Of a DNA stretch of 64,000 bases, positions 7,829 through 15,712 are shown piece after piece. The notes under the pieces are model-generated. The model had not been told where the DNA came from. It searched no databases and saw nothing but the letters and a program-made list of their open reading frames with translations. The first letter of the stretch is position 1; each line of letters starts with the position of its first letter. The DNA is from an uncultured Oribacterium sp. (GTDB lineage Bacteria; Bacillota; Clostridia; Lachnospirales; Lachnospiraceae). The position numbers and the translations under genes are program-made. The DNA is taken from the NCBI GenBank assembly GCA_934270345.1, contig CAKQPT010000006.1:1-64000 (forward strand). Direction: 5' to 3'.

Positions 7829-7863
7829 AAGGGCGCTTCAGGTTTTTCCTGGAGCGCCTTTTT
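7829..7863 (+). terminator. Leader terminator before acetolactate synthase
   Basis: GGCGCT...AGG (7832-7842) pairs with CCT...AGCGCC (7848-7858), followed by TTTTT. It is about 50 bases after the predicted start of transcription and 88 bases before the start codon at 7951, so it probably acts as an attenuator. A possible leader peptide from ATG 7786 reads through the hairpin but has no run of branched-chain codons. Confidence 0.65.
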
Positions 7864-7950
7864 GTGAACACGCATATATCCGTGTGTGATTGGAGGAGCA
7901 GGCTTTCGACAGGCATCGCGTGATATGGGCGTGAAATGGAGGAGAGTGTT

Positions 7951-9594
7951 ATGCGTACAGCGGCGAAACTGATGGTGGAGTGTCTGGTGACGGAGGGTGT
8001 CAAGTACATCTTCGGCATCCCGGGGGAGGAGAATTTGGAGCTGATCCAGGCGATCGCGGATGAGCCGCGGCTTCACTTCGTCGTGGTGCGGCACGAGCAG
8101 GGCGCGGCGTTCATGGCGGATGTGTATGGGCGTCTCACCGGTAAGGCAGGCGTGTGTCTCGCGACTCTGGGGCCGGGCGCGACGAATCTCGTGACGGGTG
8201 TCGCGGATGCGAATCTCGATGGTGCGCCGCTCGTGGCGATCACCGGTCAGGTCAGCTCGGATCAGATGCACCTGACGAGTCATCAGAACCTCGACCTCGC
8301 GAAGATCTTCGAGCCGATCACGAAGCGCACGAAGCTGGTCATGCGTCCGGACACGGTCAATGAAATCGTCCGTCTCGCCTTCAAGTACGCGGAGGGTGGA
8401 GCCGGCCGCATGGGGGCCGCCCACATTGACCTCCCGGTGGATATCGCGAAGATGCAGGTGAGCGGGCTCGAGATGCCGCTGATGAAGGATGCGGTCTGCC
8501 AGCAGGAAGCCGAGGAGTCGCAGATCCAGATGGCGGCGGAGTCGATCCGCACGGCGCGGAAGCCGCTGATTTTCGTCGGGAACAATGCCGTCCATTATGC
8601 TTCCTCCCAGGTGATCACGGAGTTCGCAGAGAAGCTGCATATTCCGGTCGTGAACACGATGATGGCGAAGGGCATCGTCTCGGCGGACAACCGCTACTCC
8701 ATGATGACCATCGGCATCCCGCAGCGGGACTATGTGAACCGGCTGTTCGAGGAGGCGGATCTCGTCATCTGTATCGGCTATGATCTGATGGAGCTGAAGC
8801 CGTCGAAGTGGAATGCAGAGCGGAATCACCGGATCGTGCATATCTCGAACTGGCAGGCAGATATCAGCAAGTACTACCAGTGTGAGGTGCAGGTGAACGG
8901 TGAGATCGATTCCTCGCTCGCGCGTCTCGGGGAGCTGCTGGAGGCGAAGGAGGAGCCGACCTGGGCCTTCGCCATCCGGGATCGTTTCGAGGAGTCCATC
9001 GAGGAGGCCGTGCACTCGGATGCCTTCCCGATGAAGCCGCAGCGGATCGTGGCGGATATCCGAAAGGCGCTTTCAGATCCGGAGGATATCCTGATCTCCG
9101 ATGTTGGCGCGCATAAAATGTGGATCGGACGCCTCTATGGCTGCTACAAGCCGGAGACCTGTATCATCTCGAACGGCTTCGCGAGCATGGGCATCGGCGT
9201 ACCGGGTGCCGTCGCGGCGAAGCTGGTCTATCCGGAGCGCCGTGTGCTGGTGGCGACGGGTGATGGCGGCTTCATGATGAACTCGCAGGAGCTCGAGACG
9301 GCGGTGCGCCTCGGTGTGAACTTCGTCGTCGTGATCTTCCATGACAGCGAGTATGGTCTCATAAAGTGGAAGGAAGAGGAGCAGTATGGTCGCGCGGCCT
9401 TCGTCGATTTCACGAACCCGGATTTCGTGGCGCTCGCGGAAGCGATGCACTGCAAGGGCGTGCGCGTGAATTCCGCGGCGGAGCTCGGCGAAGCCATCAG
9501 AAAGGGCTTCGAGGAGAAGGTGCCGGTGATCATCGACACGCCGGTGGATTACAGCGCGAATGAAGAGCTCAGCGCAGAGCTGAGAAGTCTTTAA
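7951..9594 (+). CDS. Acetolactate synthase large subunit-type protein (ThDP enzyme)
   Basis: A 547-residue thiamine-diphosphate enzyme that should condense two pyruvates into acetolactate, for branched-chain amino acids or acetoin. The N-terminal domain has the catalytic Glu in VVRHEQGAAFMADVYGR and the flavin/substrate motif TLGPGATNLVTG; the C-terminal domain has the ThDP-Mg site GDGGFMMNSQELETAV with the partner Asn in FHDSEYGLIKWK. GGAGGA at 7938-7943 sets the start at ATG 7951 rather than the in-frame ATG at 7936. No regulatory (small) subunit gene is adjacent, so it may be the catabolic AlsS form or use IlvN encoded elsewhere. The leader terminator suggests control by attenuation. Confidence 0.88.
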   Translation: MRTAAKLMVECLVTEGVKYIFGIPGEENLELIQAIADEPRLHFVVVRHEQGAAFMADVYGRLTGKAGVCLATLGPGATNLVTGVADANLDGAPLVAITGQVSSDQMHLTSHQNLDLAKIFEPITKRTKLVMRPDTVNEIVRLAFKYAEGGAGRMGAAHIDLPVDIAKMQVSGLEMPLMKDAVCQQEAEESQIQMAAESIRTARKPLIFVGNNAVHYASSQVITEFAEKLHIPVVNTMMAKGIVSADNRYSMMTIGIPQRDYVNRLFEEADLVICIGYDLMELKPSKWNAERNHRIVHISNWQADISKYYQCEVQVNGEIDSSLARLGELLEAKEEPTWAFAIRDRFEESIEEAVHSDAFPMKPQRIVADIRKALSDPEDILISDVGAHKMWIGRLYGCYKPETCIISNGFASMGIGVPGAVAAKLVYPERRVLVATGDGGFMMNSQELETAVRLGVNFVVVIFHDSEYGLIKWKEEEQYGRAAFVDFTNPDFVALAEAMHCKGVRVNSAAELGEAIRKGFEEKVPVIIDTPVDYSANEELSAELRSL

Positions 9595-9607
9595 GCAGAA
9601 GATAAGG

Positions 9608-9681
9608 CAGGGGCCCGGCGGACGGGCTCTGAATACACGGTTTCTCCGTATGGTATTCAGAGCCTGTCCTCCAGGCCCCTG
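9608..9681. terminator. Bidirectional terminator between convergent genes
   Basis: Nested inverted repeats: CAGGGGCC (9608-9615) with GGCCCCTG (9674-9681), and GGCTCTGAATAC with GTATTCAGAGCC inside. It separates the acetolactate synthase gene from the convergent diguanylate cyclase gene. Confidence 0.8.
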
Positions 9682-9688
9682 ATTTAAT

Positions 9689-11494
9689 TTATCTTACACT
9701 ATAATACTGCTCGTGCCTTGCTTCGTCCTCGAAGAGCACGTAGAAGAGGCGTCCGTAGCTGCTGTGCTCGACGATGCGTCCATGGGCGAGGACCTGCACC
9801 TGCGAGCCGTCGTGGCGAACGAGAGAGAAGCGGACATAAGCATTGATGTCGGCGCAGTCTGCATTGACCTGAGCCCAGACGCTCGTCTGTACCGAATCCT
9901 GCTCGGCTGGCGCGACGAGGTTCCGGAAGCTGCGCTTCGTATAGTCGAAGAAGGCCGGCATGTCGTTGCAGCCGGTGAGACGGAGCATCTCGCAGTTCGC
10001 ATAGAGGAGCTCGTCGTCCGCCGGATCCGCGCGGTAGATGATGAACGCGCCCGGGAGACTCATGGAGATGTCGTTCAGCCGGAAGCCGAGCTGGGTGCGG
10101 ATCGCGTTGAAGCCGTCCTCGTAGGCCTGACAGCCGTTCTTGCCGTGCAGCTTCACCTCGTAGAGCGCGGCGTCGGCATAGCGCATGAGCCCCTCGCGGG
10201 TGCTGGACTGGACCGGATACTCGGCGTAGCCCATCGAGATCGTGAAGGCGTGCAGCTCGTCGTCGTGTACGAAGGTTTTTGGTACGGCGCAGAAGGAGCG
10301 GAGCTTTTCCGCAACGCTCTCGCGCGTTTCGCCCGGCAGCAGCAGGCAGAATTCGTCACCGCCGTTTCGGCCAATGACGACATCGGACGCGAAGAATCGA
10401 CGGAGTGAGGCCGCGAGGGTCTGCAGCGCCCGGTCGCCGGTCGGATGACCGTAGAGGTCGTTGATGAACTTGAAATTATCGATGTCCAGCTCCGCCACGA
10501 TGCACGGCTGGTCCGGATGCCGGCGGAGGTGATAATCGAGCTGGTCATCGAAGCCGCTTCGGTTATAGATACCGGTCAGCTTATCGGTTTCGGAAAGGAA
10601 GCGGAGATATTTCCGCCGCTCCTCCAGTCGGATGACGGCGTAGGTCAGTCCGGCGAGAAGGGCGAGAATTGCGAAGCCGGTCCAGAGGACGACCTGACTC
10701 AAACTGCTCGCGGCCCAGGCGCTGTCCGGCATGAGCTGCAGCTCCCAGAGGTCACCGCCGAGAGAGAACCAGTGGGAGATCGGATCCACGAGCGCTTTCT
10801 CGGAACGATAGAACTCGACGTAGGCCGGATCCCATGGGGAAGCGGTCTTCAGCAGACGATACTGATACCCGAAAAAGTCGAGGGAGCGCAGGGAATCGGA
10901 GAAGATGTCCGGCACGCGGATGATGACGATGGCGAAGCCCCAGAAGACCTTCCGACCATGCTTTTCGAGGAAGATCGGGTTCCGCGCCACGATACCCTGG
11001 CTGCCGTCCTTTAAATCATACGGTCCCTGGAGACTCGTGACGTCGTTTTTCTTCGCATAGCGGGCATACTCGCCCTGGGCTTCCTCATCCAGCTGCTCGA
11101 TCCGGGAGAGGTCACTGCTCGCTTCCGGATAGATGTAGCTGACGTAGCCGGCGGGTGCGAGCTGAATGCTTTCGATGGATGGATTCGAGAGATTTTTCGC
11201 GACCTGGTAGAATTTGTCGCAGCGACCGTCTTCACTGATCACGATCTGCTCGAGACTGTCGGTGATGGCCATGCCGGACTTAAGGTCCGCCATGATGCGG
11301 TCGGTGTAGGTCATGCAGCTGACGTCGGCGCTATGACGCTGCTCCTCGAGGTCGCTCTGCTGGATATGCGATACCAGCATCCCGAGGAAGAACGCACCGA
11401 GGATCAGCTCGAACAGCGGCAGCAGATAGAGGAGCATACCGGTGGTGTGAGGCTGTCGGTTTGATTGTGAAATAGAAGAGCCGTCTGAGTCCAT
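9689..11494 (-). CDS. Membrane diguanylate cyclase with extracellular sensor and C-terminal PAS domain
   Basis: About 601 residues. Two membrane helices (residues near 20-45 and near 270-295) flank a likely extracytoplasmic sensor region. The cytoplasmic part starts with the wide-range GGDEF entry motif DKLTGIYNRSGFDDQL and contains an intact active site GRNGGDEF, so it should make cyclic di-GMP. No RxxD inhibition site is seen five residues upstream. A PAS-like domain follows (GAFIIYRADPADDELLYAN to the end), which is an unusual order since PAS usually precedes GGDEF. ATG 11494 is preferred (AGGGAA complement at 11502-11507); an ATG at 11551 extends the frame by 19 residues. Convergent with the acetolactate synthase gene. 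Confidence 0.88.
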   Translation of the reverse strand: MDSDGSSISQSNRQPHTTGMLLYLLPLFELILGAFFLGMLVSHIQQSDLEEQRHSADVSCMTYTDRIMADLKSGMAITDSLEQIVISEDGRCDKFYQVAKNLSNPSIESIQLAPAGYVSYIYPEASSDLSRIEQLDEEAQGEYARYAKKNDVTSLQGPYDLKDGSQGIVARNPIFLEKHGRKVFWGFAIVIIRVPDIFSDSLRSLDFFGYQYRLLKTASPWDPAYVEFYRSEKALVDPISHWFSLGGDLWELQLMPDSAWAASSLSQVVLWTGFAILALLAGLTYAVIRLEERRKYLRFLSETDKLTGIYNRSGFDDQLDYHLRRHPDQPCIVAELDIDNFKFINDLYGHPTGDRALQTLAASLRRFFASDVVIGRNGGDEFCLLLPGETRESVAEKLRSFCAVPKTFVHDDELHAFTISMGYAEYPVQSSTREGLMRYADAALYEVKLHGKNGCQAYEDGFNAIRTQLGFRLNDISMSLPGAFIIYRADPADDELLYANCEMLRLTGCNDMPAFFDYTKRSFRNLVAPAEQDSVQTSVWAQVNADCADINAYVRFSLVRHDGSQVQVLAHGRIVEHSSYGRLFYVLFEDEARHEQYYSVR

Positions 11495-11756
11495 GATTGC
11501 ATTCCCTATGATAAAATTCCGCTGCCAGTATATACCAGAACCGGAGGACATGTGGTCTGTTTAAGCATTTCGTGCTTCGATACGACAATAAACAAGAAAA
11601 TTATAAACCGGTTTAGGCAACATTACAAATACAATGTGAATATTGCATCAATAATTGTGCAGAAAGTGCAGAATTGGCAGCGGTTCAGGTGCTGGGGTGG
11701 CCTCTCCAGGTCCCCCCCTCTGTCTGAATCGCTACAGTATTGCGATCGAAAACACG

Positions 11757-11785
11757 TGGACAGGGGTGCCGGGCCGCGCTAAAAT
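11757..11785 (+). promoter_or_regulatory. Promoter of the MBL-fold protein gene
   Basis: TGGACA (11757-11762), 17 bases, TAAAAT (11780-11785). The start near 11792 gives a leader of about 25 bases with AAGAAGG before the ATG at 11817. The rest of 11495-11756 is AT-rich between divergent genes; it holds a small hairpin (AAGCA/TGCTT near 11565) and no gene. Confidence 0.65.
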
Positions 11786-11816
11786 ATGTGCAACTTGAGA
11801 AAGAAGGCATCATGGT

Positions 11817-13106
11817 ATGAAAAATCAGAGGGGTAGGAATCGGATGAAGCGGATGGGGGCAGTGCTCCTGTCCGTTTTCTGTGTGCTGGCGGCGGTGCTG
11901 GTCCTGCAGACGTCGGGACAGTCGGAGAGCGGCGAGCATGTGGCACAGGCGGCGACAGGGCAGGCCGGTACGGGCGCAGCAGCGGGCAATGCAGGCGCCG
12001 GCCAGACTGGTGGCGGTACCGGAATGTCACAGGCAACCGGGACGCAGGCGGGCAATGCAGACGCCGGGCAGACCGGCGGCGGTACCGGAACGTCACAGGC
12101 GACCGGGAACACAGGGACTTCGCAGGCGGGGACGCTGACGGTGACCTGGCTCGATGTCGGGCAGGGCGATGCGGCGGTGATCCAGTGTGGTGGTCAGACG
12201 ATGCTGATCGATGGCGGCAAGCCGGAGAAATCTTCCTATATATATGCGTGGCTGCAGCAGCACGGCCTCAGCTACCTCGATGTGATCGTGGCGACGCATG
12301 TGGATGCCGACCACATCGGCGGTCTTTCGGGTGCGCTGAACTATGCGTCGGTCGGCACGGCCTACTGCCCGGTGACGACGGGTACGACGGAGACATTCCA
12401 GAGCTTCGTGAAGTATCTCGCGAAGCGGGACAGAAGGATCACCGTGCCGACGGCGGGCGAGACCTTCGCACTCGGCGGTGCGCAGGTTCAGATCCTCGGG
12501 CCGCTGCACAGCGCGGAGGACAGCAATGATAACTCCATCGTCCTGAAAGTGAGCTTCGGGGCGACCTCCTTTCTCTTTACGGGTGATGCGGAGCGCGCGG
12601 AGGAGCAGGATCTTCTGAACGCCGGTGTGAATCTGCAGAGCACCGTGCTGAAGGTCGGCCATCACGGCTCGGATACCTCGACCTCGTATCCCTTTCTTCG
12701 AGCGGTCGCACCGCAGTATGCCGTGATTTCGGTCGGTGCCGGCAACAGCTACGGCCATCCGACAGAGGCAGTGCTGTCGCGGCTCCGGGATGCCGGCGTC
12801 ACGGCCTTCCGCACCGATATGCAGGGGGAGATCACCGCGGTCAGTGATGGCCAGATGGTAAACTTCAGCACCGCGAAGAACGCCGCGGCAGAGACATTGG
12901 CAAACGCCGGTGCCGGACAGAACGCAGGCCAGGCAGATAGTGCGACTTCGGCAAGCTATGTGCTGAACACAAACACTCACAAGTTCCACCTGCCGGGCTG
13001 CGCGAGTGTGGAAACGATCAGCCCGAAGAACCGGAAAGACGTAAATGAGTCGCGGGAACAGATCATCAGCGAGGGATATGCGCCGTGCAAGCGCTGTAAC
13101 CCATAG
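11817..13106 (+). CDS. Exported metallo-beta-lactamase-fold protein, ComEC/Rec2 hydrolase-like
   Basis: A 429-residue protein with an N-terminal signal or membrane anchor (residues 10-33), then about 70 residues of Gly/Ala/Thr/Gln-rich sequence with repeated NAGAGQTGGGTG and NADAGQTGGGTG units, then an MBL-fold domain starting LTVTWLDVGQGDAAVI. The metal site is ATHVDADHIGG, with later LFTGDAE and KVGHHGSDTST motifs, as in the nuclease-like domain of ComEC. The C-terminus has a Cys-His element (FHLPGCASVETISPKNR ... APCKRCNP) often attached to such proteins in Clostridia, probably a small zinc site. It may act on DNA or phosphoesters outside the cell, but the substrate is unknown. Two GCCAATG-family DNA motifs lie in its coding sequence. 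Confidence 0.85.
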   Translation: MKNQRGRNRMKRMGAVLLSVFCVLAAVLVLQTSGQSESGEHVAQAATGQAGTGAAAGNAGAGQTGGGTGMSQATGTQAGNADAGQTGGGTGTSQATGNTGTSQAGTLTVTWLDVGQGDAAVIQCGGQTMLIDGGKPEKSSYIYAWLQQHGLSYLDVIVATHVDADHIGGLSGALNYASVGTAYCPVTTGTTETFQSFVKYLAKRDRRITVPTAGETFALGGAQVQILGPLHSAEDSNDNSIVLKVSFGATSFLFTGDAERAEEQDLLNAGVNLQSTVLKVGHHGSDTSTSYPFLRAVAPQYAVISVGAGNSYGHPTEAVLSRLRDAGVTAFRTDMQGEITAVSDGQMVNFSTAKNAAAETLANAGAGQNAGQADSATSASYVLNTNTHKFHLPGCASVETISPKNRKDVNESREQIISEGYAPCKRCNP

Positions 13107-13126
13107 CAGCTGCCTGCATGGCCAGC

Positions 13127-13172
13127 AGCCGACGAAAACGGGAGAAAAGGTACCCGGATTCGTCGGCTTTTT
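13127..13172 (+). terminator. Intrinsic terminator after the MBL-fold gene
   Basis: AGCCGACGAA (13127-13136) pairs with TTCGTCGGCT (13159-13168), extended by CGGG with CCCG, then a T run. The remaining bases to 13410 contain the ddl leader, with an exact GAGACATTGGC motif at 13365 and no further gene. Confidence 0.85.
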
Positions 13173-13364
13173 GTATGGGCGGAAGCAGAGACGAACTATA
13201 TGCGCGGCCTGCATCAATAATAGAGATATAAATCATTTTACGCATGAATGGGCGTGCGTTATAATCAGCTTACATTCCGGAGGGCGGATATTCTGAAGGA
13301 CGCACACCGGGAAGTGAGATGCCGCGGGGCAGCGAACTGCCTGGACGGTAGGATTGGCTGGTCG

Positions 13365-13375
13365 GAGACATTGGC
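13365..13375 (+). repeat. GAGACATTGGC dispersed motif (ddl leader copy)
   Basis: An exact 11-base copy in the leader of the D-Ala-D-Ala ligase gene, followed by CAGAAGACGGTGCCGG. The same 11 bases occur at 12891, 29218, 49755 and 56095 on the plus strand and at 34540 on the minus strand. The similarity to 12891-12915 extends for about 25 bases. Confidence 0.7.
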
Positions 13376-13410
13376 AGAAGACGGTGCCGGATTTAGACAG
13401 GAGAAGCAGG

Positions 13411-14355
13411 ATGAAGAAGGATCTGAAGATCGTGGTGGTATATGGTGGCATTTCGACGGAGCGGGAGATCTCGCTTCGGAGCGGACAGGCGGTGTTTGAG
13501 GCGCTGAAGGAGTATGGCTTCACGGATGTGACGCTGTTTGATCTGCACCATGACAACATCGGGGATCTGCTGGCGATAAAGCCGGAGATCGCGTACCTCG
13601 CGCTGCATGGCAAGGGCGGCGAGGACGGCTGCATCCAGGGCGTGCTGGAGCTTGCGGGCATCCCGTACACCGGCCCGGGTGTCGGCGCGAGTGCCGTCGG
13701 CATGGATAAGATCTACACGAAGAATATGCTGAAGGCGGCGGGGCTCCCGACCTCGGAGTATATCGCGGTGCATAAGAGCGAGATGAGTGTGGACGAGATT
13801 GCGTCGCTGATCGTCGAGAAGATCGGGCTGCCGGCGGTGCTGAAGGCACCATGCCAGGGCTCCAGCATCGGCGTCGAGATCGTGAAGGAGGCGTCGGCGC
13901 TGCCGAAGGCCATCGAGGATATCTTCTCGTATGAGGACCAGCTGCTCGCGGAGAAGTTCGTGGCGGGCACGGAGATCACGGTGCCGATCATCGGCAACGA
14001 GGAGCTTCAGGTACTGCCGGAGATCGAGATCACCTCAGAGCGTGAGTTCTATGATTATAAGGCGAAGTACACCCAGGGCCTCTGCCACCACATCATCCCG
14101 GCGCGCATCAGTGAGGCGGATCGCAGCGCGGCGATCGAGATCGCGAAGCAGGTCTACCGTAAGCTGAACCTCTGCGGCGTATCCCGCATCGACTTCATCG
14201 TCGGCGCGAGCGGCCCGATCGTCCTCGAGGTCAACACACTCCCGGGCATGATCGCGATGAGCCTCGTCCCGGACGCGGCCCGCGTCGCCGGCATCAGCTT
14301 CCCGGAGCTCGTCGCAAAAATCATCGACTTCGGCCTTCGCACGAAGAGAGGATGA
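13411..14355 (+). CDS. ddl: D-alanine--D-alanine ligase
   Basis: A 314-residue ATP-grasp enzyme that joins two D-alanines for peptidoglycan precursors in the cytoplasm. Motifs are VVYGGISTEREISLRSG at the N-terminus (substrate-binding Glu in the ISTERE segment), LALHGKGGEDGCIQG, the ATP-grasp loop LKAPCQGSSIGVEIVKEA, and the metal-binding C-terminus FIVGASGPIVLEVNTLPGM. The usual LHGxxGEDG and EVNTxPG signatures are both intact. AGGAG at 13399-13403 fixes the ATG at 13411. It is monocistronic with a terminator at 14444-14477. Confidence 0.95.
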   Translation: MKKDLKIVVVYGGISTEREISLRSGQAVFEALKEYGFTDVTLFDLHHDNIGDLLAIKPEIAYLALHGKGGEDGCIQGVLELAGIPYTGPGVGASAVGMDKIYTKNMLKAAGLPTSEYIAVHKSEMSVDEIASLIVEKIGLPAVLKAPCQGSSIGVEIVKEASALPKAIEDIFSYEDQLLAEKFVAGTEITVPIIGNEELQVLPEIEITSEREFYDYKAKYTQGLCHHIIPARISEADRSAAIEIAKQVYRKLNLCGVSRIDFIVGASGPIVLEVNTLPGMIAMSLVPDAARVAGISFPELVAKIIDFGLRTKRG

Positions 14356-14443
14356 ACTTCAACGAACCGCTCAGCTACGCAGACACCGCCGTCATCAAAA
14401 TCGTGGAAGAGTCGTAGTGCACGACCATAGAAGCAAAAAAGAA

Positions 14444-14482
14444 AACGTCCCCGGCGCAGAAGTGTGCCGGGGACGTTTGACG
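14444..14482 (+). terminator. Intrinsic terminator after ddl
   Basis: AACGTCCCCGGC (14444-14455) pairs perfectly with GCCGGGGACGTT (14466-14477), followed by a short T-containing tail. Confidence 0.8.
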
Positions 14483-14484
14483 TT

Positions 14485-14535
14485 TCATCTTAAGAATTTC
14501 GAAGGGGGTCTGACCCCATAAACTTCAGTTTGCGC
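14485..14535. repeat. GGGGTC(A/T)GACCCC palindrome element, locus B
   Basis: Core GGGGTCTGACCCC at 14505-14517. Both flanks match other loci in inverted orientation: the left flank (CTTAAGAATTTCG) mirrors the right flank at 47038-47055, and the right flank (ATAAACTTCAGTTT) mirrors 23202-23216. It is therefore an inverted copy of the same element. Confidence 0.75.
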
Positions 14536-14559
14536 GTTTCTACAAGCGGTGCGCGGATG

Positions 14560-14607
14560 GCTTATACATGTGCATGTGAGCTTGCTCGCAATAGCACATG
14601 TATAAGC
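14560..14607. repeat. Perfect 14-base inverted repeat between ddl and GntR genes
   Basis: GCTTATACATGTGC (14560-14573) and its exact complement (14594-14607) around a 20-base loop containing GAGCTTGCTC. It is followed by the short direct repeats GCGCGACA-GCGCGACA and GAAGC-GAAGC to about 14660. It may end transcription of the minus-strand GntR gene or be a second REP-like sequence. The rest of 14356-14685 holds no gene. Confidence 0.6.
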
Positions 14608-14685
14608 TCAGACGCATAGCGCGACAGCGCGACATGAGTATGAAGCGAAGCGAAATACGAATGCACCGCATCGACAAATTCCAGT

Positions 14686-15405
14686 TTATTTTGCGTTGAT
14701 CTTTGTGGAGAGGTACTGCAGCAGTTTCAGTGCATTGCCTGGTAAGCTTTCGCCGTTAAAGACGCCGATATAATCATTTCTGGATGTCTCGAGGTGGGAC
14801 TTCAGTTTTTTTCTGGCGAGAGCATAATCCTTATTTTTCAGGGCGTTCACGATGGCCTGGTGCTCATCGCTTGCCTTATCCTGAAAGGCAGAATTCAGGT
14901 AGGTGAGCAGTCGCAGACGTTCCAGCTGAAACGTCAGGGCGTCGTAGGCGAGGGTGATCCGTTTATTCCCGGCTGCATGAACGATCGCAGAATGAAAATC
15001 CTGGTCAGCATCAAAGTGACCCTCGGTTTTTCCTGCGTTCTGTTTTTCTACCATCGTATCCACGTTTTTCTGAAGCTTTTCAATCACCCTGCTGTCGATC
15101 CGGCCTTTTTCGCCCGCAAGTGTCAGTGCAGATAATTCCAGTGCTTCTCTGTAATCGAAAATATCCTGAATTTCTTCTTCTGAAATCGCACTCGCTTTAT
15201 AGGTACTGCTCGAACCCGGTATTTCCTCGAGCAGACCATCATTTTTCAGCATCTGAAGGGCCTGACGGATCGGCGTACGGCTCATGTTGAGCTGCTTGCT
15301 GAGCAGAAAATCACTGACCGTCTGCTCCGGCAGAATATCAAAAGTATAGAGCTTTTCTTTTATATAAGTATAGGCTTCTTCCGCCAGGTTATTCTTATCA
15401 CTCAT
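14686..15405 (-). CDS. GntR family regulator, FadR/FCD subfamily
   Basis: A 239-residue DNA-binding regulator. The winged helix at residues 5-75 includes LNMSRTPIRQALQMLKNDGLLEEIPG, a typical GntR recognition helix, and residues 90-230 form an all-helical FCD ligand domain with His residues that could bind a metal. It is divergent from a galacturonide-utilisation operon with six TGTATACA-type sites between, so it very likely controls that operon and itself, with a uronate or its breakdown product as effector. GGAGG (complement near 15413-15417) sets the ATG at 15405; the longer frame to 15447 has no ribosome site and overlaps the operator region. Confidence 0.9.
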   Translation of the reverse strand: MSDKNNLAEEAYTYIKEKLYTFDILPEQTVSDFLLSKQLNMSRTPIRQALQMLKNDGLLEEIPGSSSTYKASAISEEEIQDIFDYREALELSALTLAGEKGRIDSRVIEKLQKNVDTMVEKQNAGKTEGHFDADQDFHSAIVHAAGNKRITLAYDALTFQLERLRLLTYLNSAFQDKASDEHQAIVNALKNKDYALARKKLKSHLETSRNDYIGVFNGESLPGNALKLLQYLSTKINAK

Positions 15406-15433
15406 GATGAATCCTCCCCGTATTCCACAGGAT

Positions 15434-15609
15434 TGTATACGTTGCAAATGTTATCTTTGATTATATAGTACGCCATCAAAGAAGACAAGAAGAGGAGATG
15501 AGTGTATACAAGAAATGCAGCGGATTAGTGTATACAATTGTAAGAGCACACAAGTGTATACAGACATATGACAAAAAGTGTATTCAAAAATAGTTGACTG
15601 ATGTATACA
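15434..15609. promoter_or_regulatory. Six-site GntR operator array, TGTATACA
   Basis: Palindromes at 15434 (TGTATACG, one mismatch), 15503-15510, 15529-15536, 15555-15562, 15579-15586 (TGTATTCA, one mismatch) and 15602-15609. Three central sites are exactly 26 bases apart and the rest 23-24, so most lie about 2.5 helical turns apart. The last site sits between the -35 and -10 boxes of the operon promoter and the first near the GntR gene start. The pattern fits cooperative repression of both genes by the FCD-type GntR protein. Confidence 0.85.
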
Positions 15610-15622
15610 GTGGTTATATAAT
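15594..15622 (+). promoter_or_regulatory. Promoter of the galacturonide operon
   Basis: TTGACT (15594-15599), 17-base spacer containing the operator TGTATACA at 15602-15609, and a perfect TATAAT (15617-15622). A regulator bound in the spacer would block RNA polymerase directly. Confidence 0.85.
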
Positions 15623-15712
15623 GCATATAACAACCATTAATTGAGAAACACCGGCTGTGCAAAATAAACAAAAGGTATCGCGCGGGTGTTTCTACGGGAA
15701 GGAGTTTTTATT

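Noticed and set aside
7785..7865. Possible leader peptide of about 26 codons before acetolactate synthase
   Set aside because: It reads through the terminator hairpin but has no branched-chain codon run and no ribosome binding site, so it is not called.
14352..14417. Tiny frame overlapping the ddl stop as ATGA
   Set aside because: About 21 codons, no ribosome site of its own and no recognisable features; likely chance.
14541..14670. Possible tRNA or insertion sequence remnant between ddl and GntR genes
   Set aside because: It has a perfect inverted repeat but no cloverleaf, no transposase frame and no target duplication.
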